From Candidatus Helarchaeota archaeon (GTDB lineage Archaea; Asgardarchaeota; Lokiarchaeia; Helarchaeales; JABXJV01): a stretch of DNA of 10,457 nt. The notes under the pieces were generated by a model. It did no database searches and was not told the origin of the DNA. It saw only the letters and a list, made by a program, of their open reading frames with translations. Positions 1-5,881 of this stretch are shown here, piece after piece (position 1 is the stretch's first letter; the number at the start of each line of letters is the position of its first letter). The DNA is taken from the NCBI GenBank assembly GCA_013375355.1, contig JABXJV010000494.1:1-10457 (forward strand), read 5' to 3'. The translations under genes and the position numbers were made by a program.

Positions 1-1
1 A

Positions 2-1282
2 CATGATTTTATGGACTTACCGAGTGAACTAAAATCAATATCAAGTTCTAACCCCAAAGCACCACCAGATTCAATTATGGAAAATACAGCTCTTTATATC
101 TATACATCAGGTACGACAGGACTTCCTAAAGCAGTAATTATGGCTAATGTAAAAATATTTACTCAAGGATTTTTTTTAGGATCATCCTTGACTGATTTAA
201 CTTCTAAAGATATTGTTTACATTCCGACTCCTTTATATCACAATCTTTCTATAGGGTGTGCTTGGATTGGTGCACTTCTTTCAGGAGCGGGAACTGCTTT
301 AAGAAAAAGATTTTCTGCTTCTGAATTTTGGAAAGATATAAAAAAATATCATGCCACTTATACTATTTATGTCGGAGAAATACCACGTTATCTTCTTAAT
401 CAACCAGAATCCGAGTATGAAAAAAATACATCGCTTAAGAAAATGGTAGGATTAGGCCTCCGAAAAGATATTTGGGAGAAATTTAAGGCTCGTTTCCAAA
501 TTGAACATATTTATGAATTCTACGGTTCTACGGAGGGCCATTATAGCCTTATAAATATTGATGAAGTCCCTGGGATGGTTGGGCGACACAATATGGTTGG
601 ACTTGTTCTTGCAAAATGTAATCCTGATACGGGCGAATTCTATAAAAATAAGCGAGGTTTTTGTATAAAATGTAAACCTGGTGATGTTGGAATGACCATG
701 CTTAAAGTTGACAAAAAAAGTGTATTTAGAGGATATAGGAATAAAGAAAAAACTCAAAAGAAAATGATGACAGACGTTTTTCGAAAGAATGATTGCTATT
801 TTAATACTGGAGATATGTTACAACTCCATGAAGATTTATGGGTCTCATTCTATGATAGATTTGGTGATACATTTCGTTGGAAGAGTGAAAATGTTTCAAC
901 ATTAGAAGTTGAGGCAATATTAAATTCCTATCCTTCGATTCTAATGTCTGCCGTTTATGGTGTGGCAATACCCAATACAGAAGGAAAAGCAGGTATGGCT
1001 GCCATTAAATTACATCATTTAATTAAATTTAATATGGATGAATTTTCTCAGTTTGTTACTGAAGTCTTACCAAAATATGCAATTCCAATTCTTATTCGTA
1101 TTCGTGATGAGCTTGAACTAACAGGACCTATGAAAATAAAAAAAGTAAATCTCCGTAAGGAAGCTTACGAAATTGATAAAATTAAAGATCCTTTATATTT
1201 TTGGGATTCGAAGAATAGAAAATATATTTCTTTTAGTAAAGTAGAATATAACGATTTATTAGAAGGAAAAATAAGGGTGTAA
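2..1282 (+). CDS. FATP-like acyl-CoA synthetase (5' end outside the window)
   Basis: This is an ATP-dependent acyl-CoA synthetase (AMP-forming) that would activate fatty acids as acyl-adenylates and then transfer them to CoA. The frame is open to the left edge, so about a quarter to a third of the usual roughly 600 residues is missing; the first ATG, at 11, is internal. Residues counted from that ATG: the adenylate-forming P-loop YTSGTTGLPKA is at 31-41, YGSTEG at 171-176, the FNTGD aspartate at 265-269, and the FATP/VLACS signature DRFGDTFRWKSENVST at 282-297. A lysine-bearing TGPMKIKK (371-378) corresponds to the C-terminal catalytic loop. The closing DPLYFWD and LLEGKIRV also match the FATP (SLC27) branch rather than bacterial FadD. 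No membrane segment is visible in the part present. It converges on the methyltransferase with 29 bases between the stops. The family is firm; chain-length preference cannot be read from the sequence. Confidence 0.93.
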   Translation, partial: HDFMDLPSELKSISSSNPKAPPDSIMENTALYIYTSGTTGLPKAVIMANVKIFTQGFFLGSSLTDLTSKDIVYIPTPLYHNLSIGCAWIGALLSGAGTALRKRFSASEFWKDIKKYHATYTIYVGEIPRYLLNQPESEYEKNTSLKKMVGLGLRKDIWEKFKARFQIEHIYEFYGSTEGHYSLINIDEVPGMVGRHNMVGLVLAKCNPDTGEFYKNKRGFCIKCKPGDVGMTMLKVDKKSVFRGYRNKEKTQKKMMTDVFRKNDCYFNTGDMLQLHEDLWVSFYDRFGDTFRWKSENVSTLEVEAILNSYPSILMSAVYGVAIPNTEGKAGMAAIKLHHLIKFNMDEFSQFVTEVLPKYAIPILIRIRDELELTGPMKIKKVNLRKEAYEIDKIKDPLYFWDSKNRKYISFSKVEYNDLLEGKIRV

Positions 1283-1299
1283 CAACTAAAACAGTCATA

Positions 1300-1306
1300 T
1301 TTTTTT
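1300..1306 (+). terminator. oligo-T tract after the acyl-CoA synthetase gene
   Basis: A run of seven T lies 18 bases after the synthetase stop, in the 29-base gap between convergent genes. Archaeal RNA polymerase terminates at oligo-T tracts on the non-template strand, so this is a reasonable terminator for the plus-strand transcript. No stem-loop precedes it. Confidence 0.45.
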
Positions 1307-1311
1307 AGAAG

Positions 1312-1947
1312 CTATTTATTCTTTAGTCTAAACCACATTTGTTGTATTCTATCACCAAATATTTCTTCCGGAAAAGGCGTAGATTCTAATTCTTCAAAGC
1401 CAAATTTATTAAATGTATTCATTATTTCTTTATTTGAATAATAAGCAAAATAACGAGGAGATCCTGGGTAACTTTTAGGATTTTCTTCCATACCTTCACC
1501 AGTTCCTAGTTTGAAATTTAATGAAATCACTCCATTTAGTTTAAGAACTCTTTTAAATTCTTCAATTAATTTATTAAGTTCTGATTTTGGGATATGATAA
1601 ATACATCCACTTATCCATATACCGTCAAAAAAATCATTATCAAAATTTAATTTACGCATATCTATTAACTGAAAATTACCTTTAGGATAATATTTCTTGG
1701 CTTCTTTCAACATGCTTTCTGATAAGTCAATTCCAATAGCTTTTCCACCATTTTCTTCGATGATTTTACAGTGACGACCATCTCCACATCCAATATCAAG
1801 AATGAGTGGCATGGGTTTTGAGATATAAGAGATTAATTTGCAAACATATTTTATCTCCCACTCTATAAACTTGGATATTCTAGTTATTTTGCAATATTTC
1901 GGTGCTATTTTATTATAAGTCTGAATTGTTTTTTCTACAACATCCAT
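1312..1947 (-). CDS. class I SAM-dependent methyltransferase (Methyltransf_11 type)
   Basis: A 211-residue soluble protein with the Rossmann-type methyltransferase core. Motif I, LILDIGCGDGRH, at residues 48-59 binds S-adenosylmethionine. An acidic residue ends strand 2 in AIGIDLSESML (70-80), IDMRKLNF (95-102) is the motif near the adenine ring, and FDGIWISGCIYHIP (107-120) is the motif IV region. LKLNGVISLNF (136-146) is the post-core strand. A helical N-terminal extension with YNKIAPKY, common in the UbiE/COQ5-like group, precedes the core. The substrate cannot be assigned, and neither convergent nor upstream neighbours share an obvious pathway. The ATG at 1947 was chosen because it starts just before that YNKIAPKY helix. 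No Shine-Dalgarno is visible, so the message may be leaderless or have a short leader. Confidence 0.9.
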   Translation of the reverse strand: MDVVEKTIQTYNKIAPKYCKITRISKFIEWEIKYVCKLISYISKPMPLILDIGCGDGRHCKIIEENGGKAIGIDLSESMLKEAKKYYPKGNFQLIDMRKLNFDNDFFDGIWISGCIYHIPKSELNKLIEEFKRVLKLNGVISLNFKLGTGEGMEENPKSYPGSPRYFAYYSNKEIMNTFNKFGFEELESTPFPEEIFGDRIQQMWFRLKNK

Positions 1948-2291
1948 ATTTTTACATCTTTGTATTAATATTATTAAACAAATTGAGAATTTAATTTTAA
2001 AAAAAATAATATAAATTTGGGGTAAGAAAGTAGTTAATCCTATAAAAATATTTACAGATAATTAACAATTAATCATTTTGAAATTCCATTTTTATTTTTT
2101 ATTTCAAAATTTTACTCATATAATTTTCTCACTAACTCTATCCATTTTCAAACTATTAATCGATGCAAATTATATTTTTACTTTTATTTCCCTTTCTCTT
2201 TATTTAAAAGGATTTTTATAAATAAAATCTGAGGTGTAACTAACTATAATCTACTAAAATTATACGAGAAAAAAAGATTTGAAAGCTATTA
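1948..2291. other. AT-rich intergenic region upstream of the methyltransferase
   Basis: This 344-base stretch holds no convincing reading frame. It lies between the start of the minus-strand methyltransferase and the end of the minus-strand surface protein gene. It should therefore contain the methyltransferase promoter and the 3' end of the surface protein transcript. TATA-like runs occur close to the methyltransferase start (around 1965-1980 and 1990-2015, read on the minus strand), but none can be singled out. The one clear structure is a perfect 10-bp inverted repeat at 2075-2110, listed separately. Confidence 0.6.
2075..2110. repeat. perfect 10-bp inverted repeat with 16-base spacer
   Basis: ATTTTGAAAT at 2075-2084 is exactly inverted as ATTTCAAAAT at 2101-2110. 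The 16-base spacer ends in a T run. In RNA of either strand it could form a weak AT-rich stem-loop; in DNA it could be a site for a dimeric regulator. It lies about 130 bases upstream of the methyltransferase start and about 180 bases beyond the stop of the surface protein gene. In so AT-rich a background a match of this length could partly be chance. Confidence 0.4.
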
Positions 2292-3242
2292 TCACTTTGA
2301 CTTCGCAACAGCCACTATAATAATAAATATAACAATTCCTCCAGCGATATATGCTATTATAAGCATTTCTATCGTCCCTATCCCACCGCCAGCTATCATA
2401 GCCAACAATAAAAGGCTCGGATCCAGCGCATCATCATCCGCCCCTTCTAGAACCCACTTCTCAATGGTATACCACTTACCCATTAAACCAGATTGTATTA
2501 CAAATTGGATTAAAGTACCATCGCTGTTATATGTATAAATATATTTTTGATTGATAATGTCATCATCATCTGTCCATATAGACCATGTTCCAGCTATATT
2601 GCCCGGAGTGGGAGTGGTAAAAAAAACATTTGTATAACCTTCATCCTTCCAGTCAGTTACTATTTGATACACGATAGAATGGTTAACTGCTGTGAAATTG
2701 TGAGGTATTTTCACGGGTAAATATCCAGCAGCATAAGTACCCTCAACACCTGATAGGAAACAATAGTAACTACCATAACTTCCCTCATATGGAGCTGTCG
2801 AGTTATATCCAGCTAACATATATTCATAGAAAGTTGTCCCCCCCATATATCCATCCGCCCATTTATCTTCAGAGCGATCATAATACTCAAACGTACCCCA
2901 TATATAGTCCGCTGTCCAGTTTACCGCTCCGAGATACCAATATGCCAGAGAATTATTTGTCTCCGTTACATTATGTCGAATTTTGTCGCCTACTGCATCA
3001 GGTACGCTACAAGCTGTTAATACATAAGTATAAACATCGTTTTCAGTAACATTAAATCCACTAGTCAATTCCATAAGATTAGGTCCCACAGTTATACCAA
3101 TTTTATATCCCTCAGGCTCTTCTAAAATGTTAACTCCAGTAACTCCAATGGATTGAACAGGGAGGAAATATAATATCGAAACAATTAAGATTGTAATTAG
3201 TGGTACGATTGATATTAATCTTTTCAAATTTATAACTACCAT
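2292..3242 (-). CDS. secreted, membrane-anchored surface protein of unknown family
   Basis: I do not recognise the family of this 316-residue protein. An N-terminal signal or anchor helix spans about residues 9-29, after basic residues K7 and R8. The large extracellular part (about 35-270) is rich in Tyr, Trp, Gly and Thr, as in beta-rich surface domains. It carries seven N-X-S/T sequons (N64, N91, N96, N108, N147, N182, N187) and only two cysteines (C78, C161) that could form a disulfide. An acidic patch GADDDALD (267-274) precedes two hydrophobic stretches, about 276-290 and 291-313, and the tail ends AKSK. The protein therefore looks like a glycosylated exported protein held in the membrane at its C-terminus, perhaps also at its N-terminus. 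The gene is richer in G and C over much of its length than its neighbours (about 53% in 2401-2460), which may reflect residue content or transfer. The start at 3242 puts the signal helix directly at the N-terminus; no Shine-Dalgarno is evident. Confidence 0.85.
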   Translation of the reverse strand: MVVINLKRLISIVPLITILIVSILYFLPVQSIGVTGVNILEEPEGYKIGITVGPNLMELTSGFNVTENDVYTYVLTACSVPDAVGDKIRHNVTETNNSLAYWYLGAVNWTADYIWGTFEYYDRSEDKWADGYMGGTTFYEYMLAGYNSTAPYEGSYGSYYCFLSGVEGTYAAGYLPVKIPHNFTAVNHSIVYQIVTDWKDEGYTNVFFTTPTPGNIAGTWSIWTDDDDIINQKYIYTYNSDGTLIQFVIQSGLMGKWYTIEKWVLEGADDDALDPSLLLLAMIAGGGIGTIEMLIIAYIAGGIVIFIIIVAVAKSK

Positions 3243-3385
3243 CGTGATTAATTTGGGATTTTTATATTATTTTTACGAAAAATCTTTATTATTGTTATAT
3301 TTTTACTTTTTCATTAATAAAAATTTTTTCATAAATAAAAAAAAGATTGATAAAATTTCAATTTCTCTCAATTATTTAACAAAAC

Positions 3386-3409
3386 TTATTTATTTTTAAA
3401 AATAAATAA
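3386..3409. repeat. perfect 24-bp palindrome in a divergent intergenic region
   Basis: The 24 bases are an exact palindrome centred between 3397 and 3398 (half-site TTATTTATTTTT). It lies between the divergent surface protein gene (start 3242) and the exported protein gene (start 3479). Its right half runs into AAATAAATATAA, a good TATA-like element about 70 bases before the plus-strand start. It may be a regulator site overlapping the promoter, or simply a long A/T palindrome. Confidence 0.5.
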
Positions 3410-3415
3410 ATATAA
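3400..3415 (+). promoter_or_regulatory. candidate TATA element for the small exported protein gene
   Basis: AAATAAATAAATATAA matches the archaeal TATA box loosely. Transcription starting about 25 bases downstream (near 3435) would give a leader of some 44 bases containing both copies of the duplicated Shine-Dalgarno motif. A second TATA-like run near 3438-3445 would place the start inside the Shine-Dalgarno and is less likely. No BRE can be distinguished in this background. Confidence 0.3.
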
Positions 3416-3446
3416 CAAAATTTATCAACACTTCAATATTTAAAAG

Positions 3447-3468
3447 TACGCAGGAGAATACGCAGGAG
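3447..3468 (+). promoter_or_regulatory. duplicated Shine-Dalgarno motif
   Basis: TACGCAGGAG occurs twice, at 3447-3456 and 3459-3468, as a direct repeat with a 12-base period. Each copy carries AGGAG. The downstream copy ends 10 bases before the ATG at 3479 and is the likely ribosome-binding site; the upstream copy ends 22 bases before it and is too far for ordinary initiation. The duplication looks like a local tandem copying event. Confidence 0.65.
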
Positions 3469-3478
3469 TTAGTAAATT

Positions 3479-3916
3479 ATGAAAAAAATATCTAAAGTAT
3501 TAATTATTTTTCTTCTCCTAATAGGTTATGTTTCTATAGGAATTTATGGATATCAGGCATACCAAAAAAATAGACAAAAAGAGCAAATGAAATTAAACAT
3601 GGTTTTATTATCTCTTATTCCAGCAGAATTTACAATCGAAATAGAAGCAATTGGAGATTGTTATGCTAGTTATATTATCGGCTCTGATTCACAATCCCCT
3701 CTTATATATACAAATATTAATTACACTTTCAAAGGTTCGGGATCACATGCCTATGTCAATGGTTTTCCTCGTTGGGATGGTAATATTTTAACAATAAGAT
3801 TACGAATGAATGGTAAAATAGTTAGCGAAAAAACAAGCAATTTAGCAAGTGAAAAAATTGAATTTGAAGCCTATAGTCCCTTTAATAACTTTTTATTCCT
3901 AGCTTTTCTAATTTAA
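3479..3916 (+). CDS. small membrane-anchored exported protein, unknown family
   Basis: I do not recognise this 145-residue protein. A short basic start (MKKISK) is followed by a hydrophobic helix at about residues 7-26, then the basic sequence YQKNRQKEQ. This is the layout of an uncleaved signal anchor with the rest outside the cell. The outer part from about 48 to 132 alternates short hydrophobic and polar stretches as in a small beta-sandwich. It has one sequon (N81-Y-T) and a single cysteine (C61). The protein ends in the hydrophobic stretch FLFLAFLI, an unusual terminus that might mark a truncated frame or a buried last strand. The ATG follows a duplicated AGGAG motif by 10 bases. It stands alone, divergent from the larger surface protein; the two may share the intergenic control region. 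Confidence 0.78.
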   Translation: MKKISKVLIIFLLLIGYVSIGIYGYQAYQKNRQKEQMKLNMVLLSLIPAEFTIEIEAIGDCYASYIIGSDSQSPLIYTNINYTFKGSGSHAYVNGFPRWDGNILTIRLRMNGKIVSEKTSNLASEKIEFEAYSPFNNFLFLAFLI

Positions 3917-3925
3917 TTTTTTTTT
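3917..3925 (+). terminator. oligo-T tract directly after the stop codon
   Basis: Nine consecutive T follow the stop of the small exported protein without a gap. This is the usual form of an intrinsic archaeal terminator. No preceding stem-loop was seen. Confidence 0.5.
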
Positions 3926-3951
3926 CCAGTATGCAAATTTCAGTGGGCTTT

Positions 3952-3985
3952 TTGATAAAATGCCGAATGGTTCTTGATAAAATGC
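3952..3985 (+). repeat. 12-base direct repeat
   Basis: TTGATAAAATGC at 3952-3963 recurs exactly at 3974-3985, a period of 22 bases, in the non-coding stretch after the small exported protein gene. With only two copies no function can be assigned; a tandem binding site or a remnant of local duplication are both possible. Confidence 0.45.
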
Positions 3986-4133
3986 AATATTATTTACATT
4001 TGGTGCTATTTCAATCAATAAATAAAAGAAATTATTCTCTTTTTATATTATTAAAGTTCTATTGCCAACAAGCTGCCTTCCTAGCAAAGTTTTAGGGGGT
4101 AAAATTAATTATAGACAAATAATTAATTGTTAA

Positions 4134-4208
4134 AAATATAAAGAAGAATCTATTGTATTTATTGCAAAAAATCCAGATACTGGAAGACTAGATGTTCAAT
4201 ATACCTAA
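4134..4208 (+). pseudogene. possible C-terminal remnant of a lost gene
   Basis: The frame between a stop at 4131-4133 and a stop at 4206-4208 encodes a 24-residue tail containing SIVFIAKNPDTGRLDVQYT, which has the texture of real protein (hydrophobic strand, turn, strand). It has no start codon and no readable continuation upstream. It may be the last part of a degraded gene. Chance is a serious alternative for so short a stretch. Confidence 0.2.
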
Positions 4209-4336
4209 TTAGATATAATTTGGAATTAATTTTACTTAATTTTTAATGGAAATTATTCGAATGTGGAACTGGATGACCCCCAGCTATACAAAAGAAAACT
4301 TTATCACTAGTTAAATCTTTAATCTTAATTTTCAAT

Positions 4337-4355
4337 CCTTCTTTTAAAAAGAAGG
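4337..4355 (-). terminator. stem-loop downstream of the GH4 gene
   Basis: CCTTCTTTT at 4337-4345 and AAAAGAAGG at 4347-4355 are perfect inverted arms of nine bases around one central base. In RNA the outer CCTTC/GAAGG pairs would form a hairpin with an A/U-rich loop, about 13 bases past the glycosidase stop. It is a plausible 3'-end structure for the minus-strand message. No U tract follows it on that strand, whereas on the plus strand six T occur nine bases further on, so its direction of action is open. Confidence 0.4.
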
Positions 4356-4368
4356 GTAAATAAATTTT

Positions 4369-5679
4369 TTATAAGAATTGAGGTAACCATTTGGACTCAG
4401 CTTGAAACATTTCATTAACCATTGCTCGAATCTCATGTGGAGCGAGAAATGAATTTGTATTTGGATCCATCATAATAGCATGGTGAACCAATTCCCTATT
4501 TTTTGTCAAAGCAGCCTTTACTGCAATCCCTTGAACCAATATATTACTCATATTAAGAGCTGCACAAACTGGAGGTAATTCGCCTACATATGATGGATGA
4601 ATTCCTGTAGAATCGGCATAACATGGTACTTCAACACAACATCCATCAGGAAGATTAGTAATAAGCCCTGTATTTCTAACGTTACCATTAAAACGAAAAG
4701 GTGTGTCAGTCACAATACCGTGAATTATTCTAGAGCAGTATTCAACACTCCGACGACTGAATTTTATTTTTCTTTTGTCTGAAAGCATGCGTTTAAATAT
4801 TTTTTCCTCTTGTTTTTCTGCTGCCACACTAAGCTTATAGTAAAAATTATCTTCACCATCAAACCCCGTTCCTCCAAACTTATCCATTAAGCCTTTACGC
4901 TTCCTGAAAAAAGGAAGATATTCACTTAAATGCCCACTAGATTCAGTCATATAATATCCTGTTTGACGAAACATTTCAATCCTAATTTTATCATTAGCCA
5001 GTGGAGGACCTTCAAAAAGCTTTTTACGTATTTTTGGATAGAGATCTTCCTCATTTCTTCGGAATTCCAAAAACCATGCCATATGATTTATTCCCGCAGC
5101 CAGATATGTACATTCTTTTATTGGTACTTTTGCCCAATGAGACATTAGATAAGCTGTATGTTGCACTCCATGACATAAGCCTACATTTGGAACATCAGTA
5201 GCTTCATTTAGTGCCCAACAGTTCATTGCCATAGGATTTGCATAATTCAATATTAAAGCTCCAGGTTTACTCACTTCTTTCATATCGGAACAAATACCTA
5301 ACAGCACGGGTATTGTACGGAGAAAACGAAATACTCCTCCAGGTCCTAGTGTATCTCCGATACATTGTGTCATACCATATTTTTGTGGAATATCTAAATC
5401 AAATTTTGTAGCTTCCAAGCCACCTACCTGTATCATAATAATTACAAAATCAGCATCCTTTAATGCTTTACGTCTGTCCGTCGTTGCTTCAAATTTAGTA
5501 GGGAGATTTTCTTGATTTTTAAATTTTTGGCATAACTTATCTATACGTTCAAGACGTTTTTCATCAATATCCATCAAAGAAATTGTACAATCCCTAAGAA
5601 CCTCAAAACTTAAAATATCTAAAAGCAGTTGCTTACTAAATACAATACTTCCTGCTCCAATAAATGTTATTTTTACCAT
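4369..5679 (-). CDS. family GH4 glycosidase, MelA-like (alpha-galactosidase or alpha-glucosidase)
   Basis: This enzyme of glycoside hydrolase family 4 would cleave alpha-glycosides by the NAD+- and divalent-metal-dependent oxidation-elimination mechanism of the family. The 436-residue length is typical. The start at 5679 gives MVKITFIGAGS, the usual GH4 N-terminus with the Rossmann GxGS motif. It is preceded at 8 bases by AGGAG (5692-5688, minus strand); an upstream in-frame TTG at 5700 would lie before that Shine-Dalgarno and is rejected. IGDTLGPGG (107-115) and NYANPMAMNCWAL (145-157) line the active site. The metal ligands are expected at C169 in GLCHGVQHT and H199 in GINHM. These motifs resemble MelA and related alpha-glycosidases more than 6-phospho-glycosidases. 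There is no signal peptide, so it is cytoplasmic and would act on imported or internal oligosaccharides. No sugar transporter is adjacent. Exact sugar specificity is not readable. Confidence 0.92.
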   Translation of the reverse strand: MVKITFIGAGSIVFSKQLLLDILSFEVLRDCTISLMDIDEKRLERIDKLCQKFKNQENLPTKFEATTDRRKALKDADFVIIMIQVGGLEATKFDLDIPQKYGMTQCIGDTLGPGGVFRFLRTIPVLLGICSDMKEVSKPGALILNYANPMAMNCWALNEATDVPNVGLCHGVQHTAYLMSHWAKVPIKECTYLAAGINHMAWFLEFRRNEEDLYPKIRKKLFEGPPLANDKIRIEMFRQTGYYMTESSGHLSEYLPFFRKRKGLMDKFGGTGFDGEDNFYYKLSVAAEKQEEKIFKRMLSDKRKIKFSRRSVEYCSRIIHGIVTDTPFRFNGNVRNTGLITNLPDGCCVEVPCYADSTGIHPSYVGELPPVCAALNMSNILVQGIAVKAALTKNRELVHHAIMMDPNTNSFLAPHEIRAMVNEMFQAESKWLPQFL

Positions 5680-5712
5680 AACATATTCTCCTAAATACAA
5701 AATTAGATAACT

Positions 5713-5728
5713 TACTTTATTATAATAA
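5713..5728 (-). promoter_or_regulatory. candidate TATA element for the GH4 gene
   Basis: Read on the minus strand this is the AT run ATTATTATAATAAAGT. A start about 25 bases downstream would fall near 5697 and leave a short leader just large enough to carry the AGGAG at 5692-5688. The inverted repeat at 5727-5758 lies immediately upstream. Support is positional only. Confidence 0.3.
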
Positions 5729-5758
5729 TAAGAATCCGTTTCTTACTCAATTCTTATT
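5727..5758. repeat. 9-bp inverted repeat between divergent genes
   Basis: AATAAGAAT (5727-5735) and ATTCTTATT (5750-5758) are perfect inverted copies separated by 14 bases, so their centres are 23 bases apart. The site sits just upstream of the presumed GH4 promoter and about 125 bases upstream of the first small membrane protein gene. That is where a dimeric regulator of either gene could bind. The arms are AT-rich, so chance is possible. Confidence 0.4.
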
Positions 5759-5867
5759 GAAACTAACTTTATTACATTAATTTAATCTTCATCCTAATAA
5801 ATTAATGCTACAGAATACTTAAATTCTAAAATTATCTCAATCTTTATTAATTAATTGATGATTTTAA

Positions 5868-5875
5868 GAGGTGAG
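5868..5875 (+). promoter_or_regulatory. strong Shine-Dalgarno deciding a TTG start
   Basis: GAGGTGAG ends six bases before the TTG at 5882 and is nearly a full complement of the 16S rRNA 3' end. No ATG is available in this frame near the start. Together with the matching arrangement at the paralogous gene downstream, this fixes TTG as the start codon. Confidence 0.8.
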
Positions 5876-5881
5876 TAGACT

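Larger units (their letters stand above)
3926..4336. other. gene-free stretch with repeats and coding-like scraps
   Basis: No frame here looks like an intact gene. Three things stand out. A 12-base direct repeat TTGATAAAATGC occurs at 3952-3963 and 3974-3985. A plus-strand open stretch at 4134-4208 has no start codon but reads like the end of a protein (it includes SIVFIAKNPDTGRLDV before its stop). On the minus strand, 4243-4368 is open in the same frame as the glycosidase, directly after its stop codon, and includes DLTSDKVFFCIAGGHPVP. The last two could be decayed gene fragments or chance. No tRNA-like or CRISPR-like structure was seen. Confidence 0.5.

Noticed and set aside
452..757. Minus-strand 101-codon frame inside the acyl-CoA synthetase gene
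   Set aside because: It lies wholly antisense to a well-supported enzyme with conserved motifs and reads as low-quality Phe/Ile/Asn-rich protein without any motif.
1948..2291. Search for CRISPR repeats, insertion sequence ends or integrase sites in the gene-free stretches
   Set aside because: No regularly spaced repeats, transposase fragments or terminal inverted repeats with target duplication were seen here, in 3243-3478, or in 3926-4368.
2789..3049. Plus-strand 86-codon frame inside the surface protein gene
   Set aside because: It is antisense to the surface protein, whose signal helix, sequons and tail make it the true coding strand. The Pro/Tyr/His-rich product is typical of a shadow frame.
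4060..4110. Possible tRNA or small RNA (ACAAGCTGCCTTCCTAGCAA region)
   Set aside because: The GC-richer patch suggested structure, but no acceptor stem, anticodon arm or T-loop could be formed.
4246..4314. Plus-strand 22-codon frame starting ATG at 4246
   Set aside because: It is too short, without a Shine-Dalgarno, and overlaps the opposite-strand open stretch; no evidence that it is translated.
4597..5201. Three plus-strand frames (61, 72 and 66 codons) within 4597-5201
   Set aside because: All are antisense to the GH4 glycosidase, whose family motifs span the region.
5679..5700. TTG start at 5700 for the GH4 glycosidase
   Set aside because: The AGGAG at 5692-5688 lies inside that extension and is correctly spaced for the ATG at 5679, which gives the normal family N-terminus.
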